Source: Gammaproteobacteria bacterium (GTDB taxonomy: Bacteria; Pseudomonadota; Gammaproteobacteria; Steroidobacterales; Steroidobacteraceae). From it: a stretch of DNA of 64,000 nt. How positions within the stretch are numbered: the stretch's first letter is position 1; the number at the start of each line of letters is the position of its first letter. This document shows positions 41,269 to 49,702 of this stretch, piece by piece. Both the position numbers and the translations under genes were made by a program. Under the pieces are notes generated by a model. The model had not been told where the DNA came from. It was given only the letters and a program-made list of their open reading frames with translations, and made no database searches. Location: NCBI GenBank assembly GCA_016874295.1, contig VGUH01000007.1, forward strand, positions 1-64,000. Reading direction: 5' to 3'.

Positions 41269-41367
41269 ATGAGTGGCCAACTCTACCGGTACGCGGCGTT
41301 CACCACGACTCCCGACGGCGGCAACCCGGCAATGCTGGCGGCAGGCAATTGGGCACGCTCCTCGTAA
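41269..41367 (+). pseudogene. N-terminal remnant of a PhzF-family isomerase
   Basis: The frame starting at ATG 41269 reads MSGQLYRYAAFTTTPDGGNPA, which resembles the opening of PhzF-type epimerases, then loses similarity after about 21 codons and stops at 41367. The following SDR begins inside it. It appears to be a 5' gene stump, and it may still provide the promoter for the SDR. Confidence 0.5.
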
Positions 41368-42044
41368 CCGGCGCGAATCGAGGCCTCGGCCTCGAGTTCG
41401 CGCGCCAGTATGCGGCGGATGGCTGGCGCGTCCTCGCGACCTGCCGGGACCCCGGCGCGGCGCGGGAATTGCGGCAGCTCGCAGCGGCGAGCGCCGGGCA
41501 CATCGCTGTCGTGGCGCTCGACATCACCGATCCCGCGAGCGTCCGCGCGGCCGCGCAATCGCTCGCCGGCACGGCGATCGACGTGCTCGTCAACAACGCC
41601 GGCGTCGGCTCGCCGAAGAACCAGCGCCTCGGCCAGCTCGACTACACGGCTTGGGCGCGCGTGCTCGACGTGAACACCCTCGGGCCGATGCGCGTCACGG
41701 AGGCGTTCCTCGATCACGTCGCCGCGGGCGGCGAGAGGAAGCTCGTCACGATCACGAGCGCCATGGGCTCGATCGCGGACAACGCCTCCGGCGGCTCGTA
41801 CGCGTACCGAAGCTCCAAGGCCGCGGTCAACATCGTGATGAAGAGCCTGTCGATCGACCTGGCGCCGCGCGGGATCACCTGCGTCGTCCTGCATCCCGGC
41901 TGGGTGCGCACCGACCTGGGCGGCCCGGGCGGCAGGATCTCGCCCGCCGAGAGCGTCGCGGGCATGCGCCGCGTCATTGCCAGGCTGACACCTGCCGACA
42001 CCGGCAGGTTCTTCACCTACGACGGCGGGTCGTATCCCTGGTAG
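41349..42044 (+). CDS. SDR family protein, C-factor-like
   Basis: A 231-residue short-chain dehydrogenase with VTGANRGLGLEFARQYAADG, NNAGVGSP and catalytic YRSSK, and an ending FTYDGGSYPW typical of the CsgA/C-factor-like group. TTG 41349 gives the full N-terminal strand and follows a GGCAGG ribosome-like site; it sits inside the PhzF stump. The short length suggests no extra C-terminal segment. Substrate unknown. Confidence 0.88.
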   Translation: MGTLLVTGANRGLGLEFARQYAADGWRVLATCRDPGAARELRQLAAASAGHIAVVALDITDPASVRAAAQSLAGTAIDVLVNNAGVGSPKNQRLGQLDYTAWARVLDVNTLGPMRVTEAFLDHVAAGGERKLVTITSAMGSIADNASGGSYAYRSSKAAVNIVMKSLSIDLAPRGITCVVLHPGWVRTDLGGPGGRISPAESVAGMRRVIARLTPADTGRFFTYDGGSYPW

Positions 42045-42047
42045 CGA

Positions 42048-42905
42048 TCACCTGAGTGGCTCCGCCAGGTGCTCGCCGCAGCCGCGGAACGTGCGACCGT
42101 TCAGCGTCACCGTCACCGTCGCCGGGAATGGCTTGCCGCTCATCGTGTCTTCGCAGTGCACCGGCACGATGTCGAGGCGCAGGTCGCTGGCCTCGGTCCT
42201 GGCGTGAAAGGTCTGCGTGCCGGTCTTCGTGTCGGCTTGCAGCCGCGGCGCGGGCGTTACCGCCGTGCCCTCGCCGTAGTCGTAGGCAAGGCGCATCTCC
42301 AGGCCCTTGCGCAGCTCGATCTGCCACCCCGGTTCCTGCCCGAGGCCGCGGAAATCGCGGTCGCGCGCGAGCTCGAAGAACACCCCGTCCCAGGGCGCGA
42401 GCGCGCGATCACGGTCGACCTCGAGCAGCAGGCCGCCGAGCTCCGTCCAGTCGGTATCGCCGCAGTAGACCTCCATCACGCGCATCTGCTCATGGCCGGC
42501 GAGCGGCGGCAGGCGCGCGGGCGGGATGTTGAAGGCGCTCGCGAGGTAGGCCGCGACCGGCACCTGGCTGGTGGCGTAGCGGGGCTCACGGCAGGCGTTG
42601 CCGGGGGCGATCGCCGAATCCGCAGTGAGCCGGATCGTCTCGCCGTGGCGCCTGCTCGCCTCCTCGTCAGTCAGCGCGCTGATGCCGGGCGAGTGGTGGT
42701 GGGCGACGACCGTCCAGATGCCGGCAAGCGTGGCGTCACCGGCCGATGGTGCGCGCGGCATCGTGTTCGCGGGCGGCGCCGCGTCCGGCGCTGCTGGCAA
42801 GGTGGCCGGCCCCTCCGCGCGTGCGGGCGGCGGTTCGGTCTTCTTTCCGCAAGCGGCGAGCGCGAGAATCAGGATCAAATTCGCCGGGAGGATGCGCGGA
42901 CTCAT
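42048..42905 (-). CDS. Hypothetical lipoprotein
   Basis: A 285-residue lipoprotein: signal with lipobox LALAAC (Cys19), a Pro/Ala-rich linker (PPPARAEGPATLPAAPDAAP), then a C-terminal domain ending VTVTLNGRTFRGCGEHL. That ending resembles DUF306/META or YbaY-type periplasmic domains that measure acid-soluble groups. Four cysteines in the mature part may form disulfides. It is convergent with the SDR gene and has no clear operon partner. Confidence 0.7.
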   Translation of the reverse strand: MSPRILPANLILILALAACGKKTEPPPARAEGPATLPAAPDAAPPANTMPRAPSAGDATLAGIWTVVAHHHSPGISALTDEEASRRHGETIRLTADSAIAPGNACREPRYATSQVPVAAYLASAFNIPPARLPPLAGHEQMRVMEVYCGDTDWTELGGLLLEVDRDRALAPWDGVFFELARDRDFRGLGQEPGWQIELRKGLEMRLAYDYGEGTAVTPAPRLQADTKTGTQTFHARTEASDLRLDIVPVHCEDTMSGKPFPATVTVTLNGRTFRGCGEHLAEPLR

Positions 42906-43012
42906 CGGGACTCCAGGAAAGCGTCGGCCTCGCGGTTAGAGTACCGGGGGGCGCGCAGAATTCCACGGCCCGCGTGGGACGCGCGTCGACGGCTATCCGC
43001 GCCCGCGGCGCC

Positions 43013-43423
43013 TCAAGCGGGTTCCGGACTGTCGGTGTCGACTTCGCCTTGATCCATGCGCTGGCGCGCGCGGGCTGCCAGGTCCTCGTACTTCCTGCGG
43101 AACCTCTCGAGATCGGCCTCATCGAGTTCCTCGAGATCCATGAGCGCATTGTGGCCGCGGCTCACGCGGATCAGCTCGTCGAGCTTGATCTGGATCGCCG
43201 CCGTGTCGCGGTTCTGAGTGTTCTGGATCAGGAACACCATGAGGAAAGTGACAATCGTGGTGCCGGTGTTGATGACCAGTTGCTAGGTGTTGCTGAAGTC
43301 GAACAGCGGCCCCGTGACCAGCCAGACGAGGATCGTGCCCAGGGCGAGCCCGAAGATCGCGGGCCGACCGGAGAGCTGCGCCGTCTTCTTGGCGAAGTGC
43401 GTGAACCAGGATGCCTTCTGCAT
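43013..43423 (-). pseudogene. Low-affinity iron permease family protein, amber-interrupted
   Basis: From ATG 43423 the frame reads MQKASWFTHFAKKTAQLSGR, then two hydrophobic helices up to GPLFDFSNT, followed by an in-frame TAG (43283-43285, codon 47), then QLVINTGTTIVTFLMVFLIQ and the charged family tail. In family members the equivalent position appears to be Trp (TGG). The total of 136 codons fits the family. The gene is otherwise perfect, so the nonsense change is recent or an artefact. Confidence 0.8.
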
Positions 43424-43473
43424 GTCCGCTTGCTCCTAACTCACCCTCGTAGTGACCGCTTGGCCGCCGCGCC

Positions 43474-43917
43474 TCAATGAGTTGCCGCAGCCTTCTCCGA
43501 GTAGGGCGCCGCGCCCACGATCGCTGCGATGATCGTGAAGACCAGCTGGTAGATCGCGACGGAGAACCACAGCATCGTGCTGTAGAGACCGAGTGGGATG
43601 AGTTGCGTGGGGCCGGTCAGCGAGAAAGCGACCCAGGTGACGACGCCCGCCCAGGTGGCGGTCTTCACGCCGGGGCCGAGGCGTGGGCGCAGCAGCACGT
43701 AGACATACATTGCGAGGAAGCCGCGACCCGCCTCGAACACCATGAACCAGATCATGGAGAAGCCGCCGTGGTCCGGCGGCGTTGCGCCGAGCGTGTCATA
43801 GACCGCCCGCCACAGGTCGGTCACCACGCGCTGGTGCAGGAAGCCGTCGCTCACGAAGCAGATCGCGGCGACGATCAGTGCGCCCAGGATGAATCTCCCC
43901 CAGTTCACGTTACTCAT
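43474..43917 (-). CDS. Conserved membrane protein of unknown function
   Basis: A 147-residue protein with four hydrophobic helices (FILGALIVAAICFVSDGFLH; FMVFEAGRGFLAMYVYVLL; TWAGVVTWVAFSL; WFSVAIYQLVFTIIAAIVGA). The arrangement resembles small inner-membrane proteins annotated only as hypothetical. It has no close operon partner, being separated from the iron permease remnant by about 50 bases on the same strand. Confidence 0.7.
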   Translation of the reverse strand: MSNVNWGRFILGALIVAAICFVSDGFLHQRVVTDLWRAVYDTLGATPPDHGGFSMIWFMVFEAGRGFLAMYVYVLLRPRLGPGVKTATWAGVVTWVAFSLTGPTQLIPLGLYSTMLWFSVAIYQLVFTIIAAIVGAAPYSEKAAATH

Positions 43918-43973
43918 GGCATCCCCCTGTGATTGTGGCGGGCAGGGCCCGGGGGCATCTTACGCTGGCTAGG

Positions 43974-45311
43974 CTAACGTGTACTCGCGGATAGCAGCTC
44001 GACGATTTCGGGGACCGCGTTGCGGTGCTCCGGCTTCATCAGCACCGAGCGCAGCGCCGTCACCGTGCCGCCCGTGCCCCAGGGATCGCCGAACAAGGCC
44101 ACCGGGAGTCCCGCGAGCGCGAGGTGAAGCCCCCGGCGCGCGGCGCTGTCGAAGATCTCCTGCGCGCGGCGCGAGGACTCGGCCACGGTCTGCGCGCGCA
44201 CGGCCCAGACGACGATGTCGAGCTCGGGCGGGAAGGCGGTCATGAAGCGCGCGTCCTGCGCGAGCCCGGCGTGCAGGGCGAGCGCCGCGGCGCGACAATC
44301 CTGCAGCATGCGCGCGAACGTGCCGCCGCGCTCGAGCGGCAGCAGCCGCTCGGTCGCCCAGAGCGCGACTGCGGCGGCACCGGGCCGTGAGCACTCGAGG
44401 CTGATCTCGCCGAGGTGCAGCTCGCTCGAGCTGAAGTAGGTGTACGGCGAGTCGTGGCGATAGTGAGTTCCGACCGCGGGATCGCGGAACAGCACGCAGC
44501 CGCAGCCGTAGGGCTGCAGGCCGTGCTTGTGCGGGTCGATGACGAGCGAGTCGACCTCGCGCAGCCGGTCGAAGGCCGCGCGCGCCGGCGCGTCGAGGTT
44601 GTCGGCGAGCAGGTAATAGCCGCCGTAGGCGCAGTCGGCGTGCAGGCGAAAGCCGTACCGGTCGCGGAGCGCCAGGATTCCCGGCAGCGGGTCCACGGCG
44701 CCGGTCGCGGTCGTGCCGAGCGTCGCGACGACCGTGCCGACGCCGCCCGCGGCGAGGCGCCGCTCCAGCGCCAGAAGGTCCATGCGCCCGAAGCGGTCGG
44801 CGGGCACGGCCTCGAACGGCAGCTTGAGCACCGCGCTGATGCGGCCGTGCGTGTAGTGCGCCTGGCTGGATGCGAGCACCGTCGCGCCTGGCTTCAGCTC
44901 GCCGGCGATCCAGAGCGCCTCAAGATTCGCCATCGTGCCGCCGCTCGTCAGGTGGCCGAGGTGGGTCCCCCAGCCGAACATGCGCGCGATCCCCGCGACG
45001 GCCTCCTTCTCCATCGCCGAGCTCACGCGGCCGCCGTCGAGCGCGTGGTTGTTCGGGTTGATCCACATCGCGAGCGCGTAGGCGAGGCGCGCGACCGCGT
45101 GCGGCGGCTTCAGCATCTGGCCCGCGTAGTGGGGGTGAAAGTACGGATAGTTGTCGCGCAGGCGCGCGGCGGCCTCGAGCAGGACCTTGCGCAGGGCCTC
45201 GGGATTGCCGGCGCTGGCGGGATTGTCCGGCAGATCCGCAAAGCCCTGCTCCAGGACCGCGAGCGCGTCCTGGAGCAGCGGCAGCGAAGCAGAATCCAGC
45301 CGTCCGGCCAT
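43974..45311 (-). CDS. PLP-dependent group II amino-acid decarboxylase
   Basis: A 445-residue fold-type I PLP enzyme. The PLP lysine is Lys262 in DPHKHGLQPYG. The segments HPHYAGQMLKPPHAVARLAY, TSGGTMANLEALW and HADCAYGGYYL match aromatic-L-amino-acid/tyrosine-type decarboxylases of bacteria and archaea. The substrate could be an aromatic amino acid, glutamate or aspartate. It starts about 50 bases from the next gene upstream on the same strand; no transporter is adjacent. Confidence 0.9.
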   Translation of the reverse strand: MAGRLDSASLPLLQDALAVLEQGFADLPDNPASAGNPEALRKVLLEAAARLRDNYPYFHPHYAGQMLKPPHAVARLAYALAMWINPNNHALDGGRVSSAMEKEAVAGIARMFGWGTHLGHLTSGGTMANLEALWIAGELKPGATVLASSQAHYTHGRISAVLKLPFEAVPADRFGRMDLLALERRLAAGGVGTVVATLGTTATGAVDPLPGILALRDRYGFRLHADCAYGGYYLLADNLDAPARAAFDRLREVDSLVIDPHKHGLQPYGCGCVLFRDPAVGTHYRHDSPYTYFSSSELHLGEISLECSRPGAAAVALWATERLLPLERGGTFARMLQDCRAAALALHAGLAQDARFMTAFPPELDIVVWAVRAQTVAESSRRAQEIFDSAARRGLHLALAGLPVALFGDPWGTGGTVTALRSVLMKPEHRNAVPEIVELLSASTR

Positions 45312-45360
45312 CAGCGGGCGGTCCTGAAGGACGCGAACAGGCGCTCACGGGCCCGCGTCT

Positions 45361-45633
45361 TCATGCGCTCATCAGGGTCCAGATGCCGATGGCGATGAAG
45401 CCGGCACCGGCAGCGTATTTCAGGACGGACGGGCTCACCTGCTCGCCGCCGTAGGCGCCGGCAAGGACGCCAATGCCGGTCGTGAGGACGAGGGCCGTGG
45501 AGGCCGCCACGAAGACCGCGAGCCTGTTCACCGCCGGGTCGGCGGCGAACAGCAGTGTCGCGAGCTGCGTCTTGTCGCCGAGCTCAGCAAGGAAGACCGA
45601 GACGAACACTGTGGCCAGCATCTTGAGTTCCAT
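45361..45633 (-). CDS. TMEM165/GDT1 family cation exporter, single-repeat form
   Basis: A 90-residue, three-helix membrane protein with the family signature ELGDKTQLATLLFA near residue 17. Full-length family members carry two such repeats; a one-repeat protein would be expected to work as a dimer. Relatives export Mn2+ or Ca2+. It overlaps the upstream gene by one base, so it is probably co-translated with it. Confidence 0.85.
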   Translation of the reverse strand: MELKMLATVFVSVFLAELGDKTQLATLLFAADPAVNRLAVFVAASTALVLTTGIGVLAGAYGGEQVSPSVLKYAAGAGFIAIGIWTLMSA

Positions 45634-45929
45634 CAGTTCTTTGCATCCGTGGGTGGCGGGTTTTTCGACGGGCGCATGAGCTGGAAGGCCGCGATCAGGA
45701 TCCCGAGCGCGGAAATACCGAGCGATCCGATCAGCAGCGGTCCGGCAATCGCGAAATAGCCGGCGCTCTTCGCCCAGAAGGCGACCGGCAGCACCGAGGC
45801 GAGCAGCATCGCGGAGAGCACGCCGCCGCCGCGCGGCGCCTTGAGGGCGACCGCCGCGAAGACGATGGCGAACAGCAGCGCCGGCACGCCGAACAGCAGG
45901 GCAAAGAGGCTTGTCGCCCCTGAATCCAT
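45633..45929 (-). CDS. Small membrane protein of unknown function
   Basis: A 98-residue protein with three hydrophobic helices (LFALLFGVPALLFAIVFAAVAL; AMLLASVLPVAFWAKSAGYF; LLIGSLGISALGILIAAFQL) and a polar C-terminal tail (MRPSKNPPPTDAKN). Its stop overlaps the TMEM165-like start. I recognise no family; the coupling suggests it assists or regulates the exporter. Confidence 0.65.
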   Translation of the reverse strand: MDSGATSLFALLFGVPALLFAIVFAAVALKAPRGGGVLSAMLLASVLPVAFWAKSAGYFAIAGPLLIGSLGISALGILIAAFQLMRPSKNPPPTDAKN

Positions 45930-45942
45930 GCGATCTCCTGGA

Positions 45943-45982
45943 AAGGGGACGCAAACCTTAGCATGAAGGGGTGCGTCCCCTT
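45943..45982. repeat. REP-like inverted repeat
   Basis: An 11-base perfect inverted repeat, AAGGGGACGCA (45943-45953) and TGCGTCCCCTT (45972-45982), encloses an 18-base loop that itself has GGGG/CCCC pairing potential. It lies directly after the stop of the formylglycine-enzyme gene, where it could terminate or stabilise the transcript. The AAGGGGACGCACCCCTT core is like extragenic palindromes in related bacteria; this is from memory and not checked. Confidence 0.55.
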
Positions 45983-47109
45983 CAGGGCGCATCCTTGACC
46001 AGACGGATGCCGAGGTGATTCGTGCCCGTCGACGGCTCGCCCTTGCCGCGCGTGCCGACCATGTAGCGTGAGCAGTACTGCTCGGTGCAGAGGAACGACC
46101 CGCCGCGGTGCACGCGCTTCGCGACGCCCGGCTCGCCCGGATCGAATGAACTCTCCGGCCCGCGCGGGTTGCGCGCGACGCCGCCGGCCGCGAGCCCGGC
46201 ATAGTAATCGGGCCGGTACCAGTCGCTGGTCCATTCCCAGATATTGCCGGCGACGTCATGCAATCCGTAGCCGTTCGCCGGGAACTGCGCGACCGGCGCG
46301 ATGCCGTCGTGCGCGTCCGCGTGCGTGTCCTCGTTCGGGAAGTGGCCCTGGTGCGTGTTCGCCATGAAGCGGCCGTCGACCAGGAACTCGTTGCCCCAGG
46401 CATAGAGCGCCCCGGAGAGTCCGCCGCGCGCGGCGAACTCCCACTCGGCTTCGGTCGGCAGCCGTTTGCCGGCCCACTTCGCGTAGGCCTCCGCGTCCTG
46501 GTAGGCGATGTGCACGACCGGATAATTGTCGCGGCCGTCGAGGTTGCTGTCCGGCCCGGCCGGATGGCGCCAGTTCGCTCCGGGGACGTACGACCACCAG
46601 CGGTAGTGTGTGTCCAGCGGGACTTCGTGGTCAGGCGGGGAGAAGACGACCGAGCCGGCGACCAGGTTCTCGGGCGGCGCGTCCGGAAATTCCTCGGCCG
46701 TCGGCGCGCGCTCGGCGACCGTGACGTACCCGGTCGCCTTGACGAACTGCGCGAACTGGCGGTTCGTGACCTCCGTCTGGTCCATCCAGAAGCCATCCAC
46801 GTAGATGCGGTGGATCGGTCGCGAATCCTCGGTCGCCTGCATGCCGACGACGTTCGCGTCCTTGCCGAGCGGATCGGCGGCGCCCATCGAGAACTCGCCG
46901 CCCGGAATCCAGGCCATGCCCTCGGGCGCCGGGCGGGGCGCGGCGGCAGGAGTCTGAATCGTCGGCAGGAACTCGCCCGCGGCGGGCTCGATCGCGGTGG
47001 GCGCCGTCGCGCGCGGCGCCTGTTGCTGGCGCGTCATCAGGGCAAAGCCGATGCCGGCGGTAACGCCGATGACGATCAGCGCGATCGCAAGAAATTTCGA
47101 GCGGGCCAT
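45982..47109 (-). CDS. Formylglycine-generating enzyme (SUMF1 family)
   Basis: Converts the active-site cysteine of sulfatases to formylglycine. The 375 residues start with a membrane anchor or signal (KFLAIALIVIGVTAGIGFAL), so it acts in or facing the periplasm. Family motifs include EGMAWIPGGEFSMG, DQTEVTNRQF, RLPTEAEWEFAARGG and IWEWTSDWY. The catalytic pair is Cys341/Cys346 in RGGSFLCTEQYCSRY, so it is a true FGE and not just a C-type-lectin-like relative. Only a broken sulfatase lies next to it. Confidence 0.92.
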   Translation of the reverse strand: MARSKFLAIALIVIGVTAGIGFALMTRQQQAPRATAPTAIEPAAGEFLPTIQTPAAAPRPAPEGMAWIPGGEFSMGAADPLGKDANVVGMQATEDSRPIHRIYVDGFWMDQTEVTNRQFAQFVKATGYVTVAERAPTAEEFPDAPPENLVAGSVVFSPPDHEVPLDTHYRWWSYVPGANWRHPAGPDSNLDGRDNYPVVHIAYQDAEAYAKWAGKRLPTEAEWEFAARGGLSGALYAWGNEFLVDGRFMANTHQGHFPNEDTHADAHDGIAPVAQFPANGYGLHDVAGNIWEWTSDWYRPDYYAGLAAGGVARNPRGPESSFDPGEPGVAKRVHRGGSFLCTEQYCSRYMVGTRGKGEPSTGTNHLGIRLVKDAP

Positions 47110-47132
47110 GCGCAAATTATCCCACAGCGCCG

Positions 47133-47696
47133 TCACTCGAATGCGAATACGCGCTTCCAGTCGTCCTTCATGCTCACGACAATCCAGCCGCGCGCTTTCG
47201 CCGCGTCGAGGCCCTGATCGAGCCGCCCGTGGTCCATTCCAGCATCTAGAAATCACCATCGGAGTTCCCGAAAGCCATGATCGGGCGACGGCCGATGTGC
47301 TGCTGGATGCCGACCGGCTTGCCGGCCTTGTCGTCGCGCACCTCATAGCGGGTCTTGATGCTGGAACCGACCACCTGTTCCGGCGGCACGCCGTACACGC
47401 GCTCGGTCCAGGGGCGCATGAACTCGATGCCGCCGCCCGAGACGATGAAGGTCTTGAAGCCGTTCGCGCGCAGGTACGCGAGCAGCTCGAGCATCGGCTG
47501 GTAGACCATCTCCGTGTACGGCCTGCCGGTCGTCGGGTGGCGCGCGGCCCGCGGTACAGCTCTGCTGCCCGTAGTAGTCGGTGAAGGCGACGCCTTCCTT
47601 CGCGATGCGGTCGATGTTTGGCTTGCTGGCTTGAGCAGAAGCCAGGAGCGGGGTCGCCGCCAGCACGGCCAGGAACAGGAATCTCAACGCCTTCAT
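47133..47696 (-). pseudogene. Deletion-fused remnants of a sulfatase and a HAD hydrolase
   Basis: From ATG 47696 the frame gives a signal peptide ([20 protein letters not shown]) and then [20 protein letters not shown] up to the formylglycine motif CTAGR (Cys47). The start of the mature sulfatase, normally between two PNI-like motifs, is missing. Right after CTAGRA a HAD-type hydrolase continues in another frame ([34 protein letters not shown]). It meets an in-frame TAG after FGNSDGDF (CAG expected), then MLEWTT, then a further deletion before the tail ending DDWKRVFAFE at 47133. Neither enzyme can be active. Confidence 0.8.
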
Positions 47697-47971
47697 TCCC
47701 CTTCTCCCATCAAATCATGTGTGCCCTGGGACCCGGATCCCGGAGCGGGGCGGAAGCCTAGCGCGGGTTCTCGCGTGAGACTGTCCCGCTCGGGGCAAGA
47801 TCATGCGCAAATGTCCGTGATCATTGCGGCCACGATGGGCCGCATCCGAGCGAGCGAAAGTCCCGAAGCACTGCCGCACGCGGAGCTTCCGGTCGATCAC
47901 GATCACCCACATGAAGCGCCTGACGCAGTTCGCCGAGAGCGCTCCCGACTGAACCCCCGCCGGCGCCGCCC
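47697..47971. other. Non-coding or decayed stretch
   Basis: No intact gene. On the plus strand, codons just before a stop at 47950-47952 read RSITITHMKRLTQFAESAPD, which looks like the end of a protein, but it cannot be assigned. The rest shows no recognisable structure. Confidence 0.4.
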
Positions 47972-48439
47972 TCAGGCCGGCTTCAGGCTCTTCGTGTACG
48001 TGTAGAAGACCTCGTCGCGCGTCCAGCCGCAGGACTCGTACAGCGACTGCCCGATCGCGTTGGTTTTCGCGGTCTGCAGCTCGAGGCGCGCCGCGCCTGC
48101 CGCACGCGCGTGCGCCTCGGCCGCTTCCATGAGCGCGCGGCCCGCGCCGATGCCGCGCACCGCTGGCGTGACGAACAGGTCGTAGAGCACGAATGTGCGG
48201 TCGGCGGCCACCGAGCAGAACGCGGGATAGAGCTGCGTGAAACCGACCAGCTCGCCCCCTGAATCCTCCGCGACCAGGATCACCGACTCGCCACGCCCGA
48301 ACCGCTCGCCGAGATAGCGGCGTGCGAGCGGCAGGTCCGCCGGCATCTCGTAGAACTGGCGATAGGCATCGAACAGCGCCGCGACGGCGTCGAGGTCACG
48401 CGCCTCGGCCGGGCGGGTCTTCACATGGGGCATGGTCAA
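47972..48439 (-). CDS. GNAT family N-acetyltransferase
   Basis: A 155-residue acetyl-CoA-dependent transferase. Motif A is DLFVTPAVRGIGAGRALMEAA, with the RGIGAGRAL pyrophosphate loop, followed by the C-terminal motif LELQTAKTNAIGQSLYESCGW. It starts MTMPHVKTRPAEARDLDAV and overlaps the next gene by four bases. Substrate unknown; small-molecule or peptide-amine acetylation is possible. Confidence 0.9.
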   Translation of the reverse strand: MTMPHVKTRPAEARDLDAVAALFDAYRQFYEMPADLPLARRYLGERFGRGESVILVAEDSGGELVGFTQLYPAFCSVAADRTFVLYDLFVTPAVRGIGAGRALMEAAEAHARAAGAARLELQTAKTNAIGQSLYESCGWTRDEVFYTYTKSLKPA

Positions 48440-48909
48440 CTCTCCCTGCGGTCCGGAAGCATCTTGTCGAGCAGCTCGAAGCCCGCACGCTCGCGGTAGC
48501 CGTGCGCGCGGTAGAACACCCGCGCGCGGTCATTGCCGGCGCCAAGCTGCAGCGCGACATTCGTGCAGCCGCGGCGGGCGAACTCGGCTTCGGCAAGCGT
48601 CAGCAGCGCATCGCCGAGGCCGCGGCTGCGCGCCGAGGGCAGCACGAAAAACTCGTCGATCTCGGCCGTGAGGCCGAGATGCTCGAGGCTGAACACATAC
48701 ACCGCGAGCAGGTAACCGGCCGGCGCGCCGCGCGCGAAGGCGATCCACGCACTCGCGAGGCGCGGGTCGGCACAGGCATGCCCCAGCTCGCGCCCGACGC
48801 GCGCCGGGTCGAACCCGGCGATTTCCTCGAATCGCCAGTACTCCTCGACCAGCGGCAGGAGCGCCGGGATGTCATGCGCGGTGGCTGGGCGGAGGACCTC
48901 GGCGTTCAT
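48436..48909 (-). CDS. GNAT family N-acetyltransferase
   Basis: A 157-residue relative of the previous gene but not a close duplicate. The acetyl-CoA motif is DEFFVLPSARSRGLGDALLTLA and the C-terminal motif NVALQLGAGNDRARVFYRAHGY. It starts MNAEVLRPATAHDIPALLPL. It overlaps both neighbours by four bases in a chain of small, coupled minus-strand genes. Confidence 0.9.
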   Translation of the reverse strand: MNAEVLRPATAHDIPALLPLVEEYWRFEEIAGFDPARVGRELGHACADPRLASAWIAFARGAPAGYLLAVYVFSLEHLGLTAEIDEFFVLPSARSRGLGDALLTLAEAEFARRGCTNVALQLGAGNDRARVFYRAHGYRERAGFELLDKMLPDRRES

Positions 48910-49220
48910 GCGCGCTTCGGGAGCTTGCGCTGCCAGGCCGCGCTCAGGAGCGCCTGGACGTCTTCGCGGGTCGCGTGGCCGAGATCGACCCGCAGCCCCA
49001 CGACTTTCTTGCCCCAGCCGAGCGTCTGGTAGGTACCTAGGTCGATGCGGATCATGCGCTCGCGGTCCTGCTCGTCCACGAAGACGTGCAGGAATCCGCC
49101 TTCCGTCGGCGCGGTCGCGTAGATTCGCCCGCGCACGCGGAAGGAGGTGTAGCGGTGGTGCGGCGATTCGGTGGTGCCGCGCAGGTCCATCGCCAGGTCG
49201 CGCACTTCCTCGAGCGTCAT
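48906..49220 (-). CDS. MmcQ/YjbR family protein
   Basis: A 104-residue protein of the MmcQ/YjbR (CyaY-like fold) family, found widely and thought to bind DNA or nucleic acids. Typical segments are MTLEEVRDLAMDLRGTTESP and the ending WQRKLPKRA. The start overlaps the decayed acetyltransferase gene (ATGA), and its stop overlaps the next gene by four bases. Exact function unknown. Confidence 0.88.
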   Translation of the reverse strand: MTLEEVRDLAMDLRGTTESPHHRYTSFRVRGRIYATAPTEGGFLHVFVDEQDRERMIRIDLGTYQTLGWGKKVVGLRVDLGHATREDVQALLSAAWQRKLPKRA

Positions 49221-49702
49221 GTCCTGCCGATTCTATCCGCGATCAGGTAGCGCGCGGACGGCATGAAATTCGGGTCAGGATAGGGAGTTTCCCGGAAGCC
49301 GAGCCGCAGGTAGAGCTTGTGCGCCCGCGCATTGTCGCCATCCACGAACAGGGACAGCTCGCGCGGGCCGAAGCGCGCCCGGCCCTAGTCTGCCATGTCA
49401 CTCAACAGCCGCGATCCAAGCCCCTGGCTGCGCCGGCCCGGGGCGACGCCCACGCGGCCGAAGTGACAGCGCTCGATGCGCAGGTAGCACTGGCCGAAGG
49501 CGGCCAGGCTTCCGTCGTCGGCGACCAGAGAGAAGCTGTCGATCCCGTCCACTTTCGCGTCCTCGCGAAAGCTCGCGGCCGTGAACGGGAAGCGAAGCTC
49601 CGGGCCGCCCCAGGTGCGGAGCGCGTGCGCGTCGGGGAACCAGGTCATGAGTTCCGGGAGCTGGACGGGATCGAAGCGCGTGAACTTCACTGCGACAGGC
49701 AC
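49217..49702 (-). pseudogene. GNAT family acetyltransferase, amber-interrupted
   Basis: From ATG 49702 the frame gives FTRFDPVQLPELMTWFPDAH, then the acetyl-CoA loop VGVAPGRRSQGLGSRLLSDM, and an in-frame TAG after DMAD. The same frame continues GRARFGPRELSLFVDGDNAR and LGFRETPYPDPNFMPSARYL to a TGA overlapping the MmcQ gene. The C-terminal half is thus complete but disconnected. The disrupted codon is likely Trp or Gln in relatives. Confidence 0.8.
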
